Position numbers and translations under genes: made by a program. A DNA stretch of 64,000 nt from the NCBI GenBank assembly GCA_022605955.1, contig JAKCOZ010000022.1:496001-560000 (forward strand), read 5' to 3'. A model generated the notes under the pieces. It had not been told where the DNA came from. It made no database searches and was given only the letters and a program-made list of their open reading frames with translations. Each line of letters begins with the position of its first letter. Within the stretch, counting starts at the first letter, position 1. Positions 62,475-64,000 of the stretch are shown here, in pieces. The stretch comes from Rallus limicola (lineage: Eukaryota > Chordata > Aves > Gruiformes > Rallidae).

Positions 62475-64000
62475 GGAAAGAGCAGCTCTGCTCACTAGAG
62501 ACACAACTCTGTGGACATGTTACTACACTCAACACATCATTACTAGTTTCTCCTCCCCATGTAGCTTTGCCTTCCCTTTTCTCAAGACTTTTACACGACT
62601 TTTTTTTTTTTTTTTTTTACATACAGGTTTCTGGCTTTTTTTGACTGGCCCATAAAGTTACTCCATGATGGCATCAGTTTCTCTCCAGCCCTCGCTGTAT
62701 TACAGGATACCCCCAGTATGATGGGGAGGATATTCAACTCTTCACCCCAAAGGACTTCGCTTCAAGATCAACACCACTTTCTGGACCAAAACTTTTGTGA
62801 AACCTCTGCCTAGCAGCACCAGCAACATCTTTTAGACCTGAAGATACCCTAAGTACTAGTCTTAAGATGGTTCAAAAGTACAGACACGGCAGAAGGAACA
62901 AATAGGAGAGAGGAAGGGATACATGGGTGGGAAAGGATTAAACTAAACAGGGTGTTTGGAAGGAAATCATTAGGAGATCACCACACACAGCAGAGATAAG
63001 CTTCAGGATGCACACACTCCAGAAAGATTTTGTATTGCTAACAGTCTTCTAGACCTGCACATTTGAATGTTATGCTAATCCAGCATAAATAGCAAGGCTC
63101 TGCTGCACTTCAGGGTGAATTAAAGAACAGAGATTGTCCCAGTATATTAAGCAAACACATGACATCATACACTGCTGTCATCTGTTTAGCAGATATATAC
63201 AGCCACAGAGAGCCACTTGCTGCTGTCTCCAGGGAGGAAAGGCCCCAGCTTGCCTGGCCTAGAACCAAGGGACCCGCACAGCTCTGTTCAGCCTAAGTAA
63301 GTTGAGCTTGGTCGATGAGTATTTCTCCCTCCTTCAGAGGGCAGTGCCGCACACGGCCAACGCGTCCCTTCCTTCACAGGGGCTTTTCGGTGTCTCCATC
63401 ACAGAGCTGATTTCAGGCGCTCTAAAGAATCCCTTTGTATTCTAGGAAGCTATTTCTTGCCTTCCTCAGGATGGCAGCTACACTATGCTTAATCCATCAC
63501 ATTTGTAGCTGTCTACTGCCAAGAAACAAATACTTCCCTGAGTATTTTATAGCTATTGCATTTTGCAGACACACACGGTGACTACCTAGATCAGAATAAA
63601 TAATGGCAATAAAAATAAAGACTTCAGTGATTTGATCTTCTTAAGCACATCCAAACCCTCTCACTTTGGAAATGAGACAAGACATGAAGACAAGGTGCAT
63701 ACCTGCCTTTACACAGCCTGCTTTCCTTCTATATAAACTAATGCCAGGCCCTGAGGTGGCACGATTCATCTCTATCATTCAAGGTATTTTCTCTTACTGC
63801 AACCAAGTCAGAAAAATCAACTGGTTGGGTTATTGACAGGATGCTGTTGTGAAAATAATCGCTCTATTCATTAGGTGCTGCGCAGAGTGGAGAGGTCTGG
63901 AATAGAGATGGGATGGCTATATTAAAAACAAAGCCAGGAAAACTCAGGTTGAAAGTGGCATTTCCCAGACTATCTGCACTTCCCAGGCTGGTTACTTGTA
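62475..64000. other. Unique non-coding sequence
   Basis: No gene or transposon is recognised up to the window edge. A run of 19 T lies at 62600-62618. Confidence 0.45.
62600..62618 (+). repeat. T19 homopolymer
   Basis: Nineteen consecutive T residues. No retroelement body is seen next to it. Confidence 0.9.

Noticed and set aside
1..64000. Excess of minus-strand CR1 insertions (about eleven versus six)
   Set aside because: The numbers are too small to show a strand bias against a host gene.

Overview
The window is repeat-rich vertebrate DNA with no clear multi-exon gene. The organism is most likely a bird. At least seventeen pieces of CR1-type LINE, many ending in the (ATTCTRTG)n octamer tail, are scattered over both strands, and a nested pair of LTRs resembles avian ERV LTR families (recalled from family knowledge, not searched). 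A turtle or crocodilian is a less likely alternative, since both also carry CR1.

Layout: 1-9.5 kb is mostly unique AT-rich sequence with one old CR1 fragment. From 9.5 to 15.6 kb lie a GC-rich CR1 3' end, a second CR1 3' end, a solo LTR split by a 500-bp inner LTR, a CR1 reverse-transcriptase remnant joined directly to that LTR, and another CR1 3' end. From 15.6 to 35 kb the sequence is mostly unique with short CR1 3' ends. It includes the best host-exon candidate, a 60-nt minus-strand block at 19683-19742 with a strong polypyrimidine tract and a consensus donor, and a long purine tract with G14 near 30.9 kb. At 35.1-35.9 kb lies a decayed plus-strand CR1.

At 40.8-44.0 kb, minus strand, lies the main feature: a 5'-truncated but uninterrupted CR1 ORF2. 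It is open for 1038 codons, or 1010 from the first AUG, and encodes endonuclease and reverse transcriptase with all visible catalytic motifs kept, followed by a short 3' UTR and three perfect octamers. No ORF1 is visible upstream. From 44 to 61 kb there are further CR1 fragments in unique sequence. At 61.2-62.5 kb an old, long CR1 fragment merges into a CpG-dense segment that could be a promoter or CpG island.

Functional reading: the only convincing protein-coding unit is the selfish CR1 ORF2. The rest looks intergenic or intronic. Three possible host exons are listed with low to moderate confidence and are not all on one strand, so they cannot all belong to one transcript. No tRNA, rRNA, CRISPR array or bacterial-type operon was seen.
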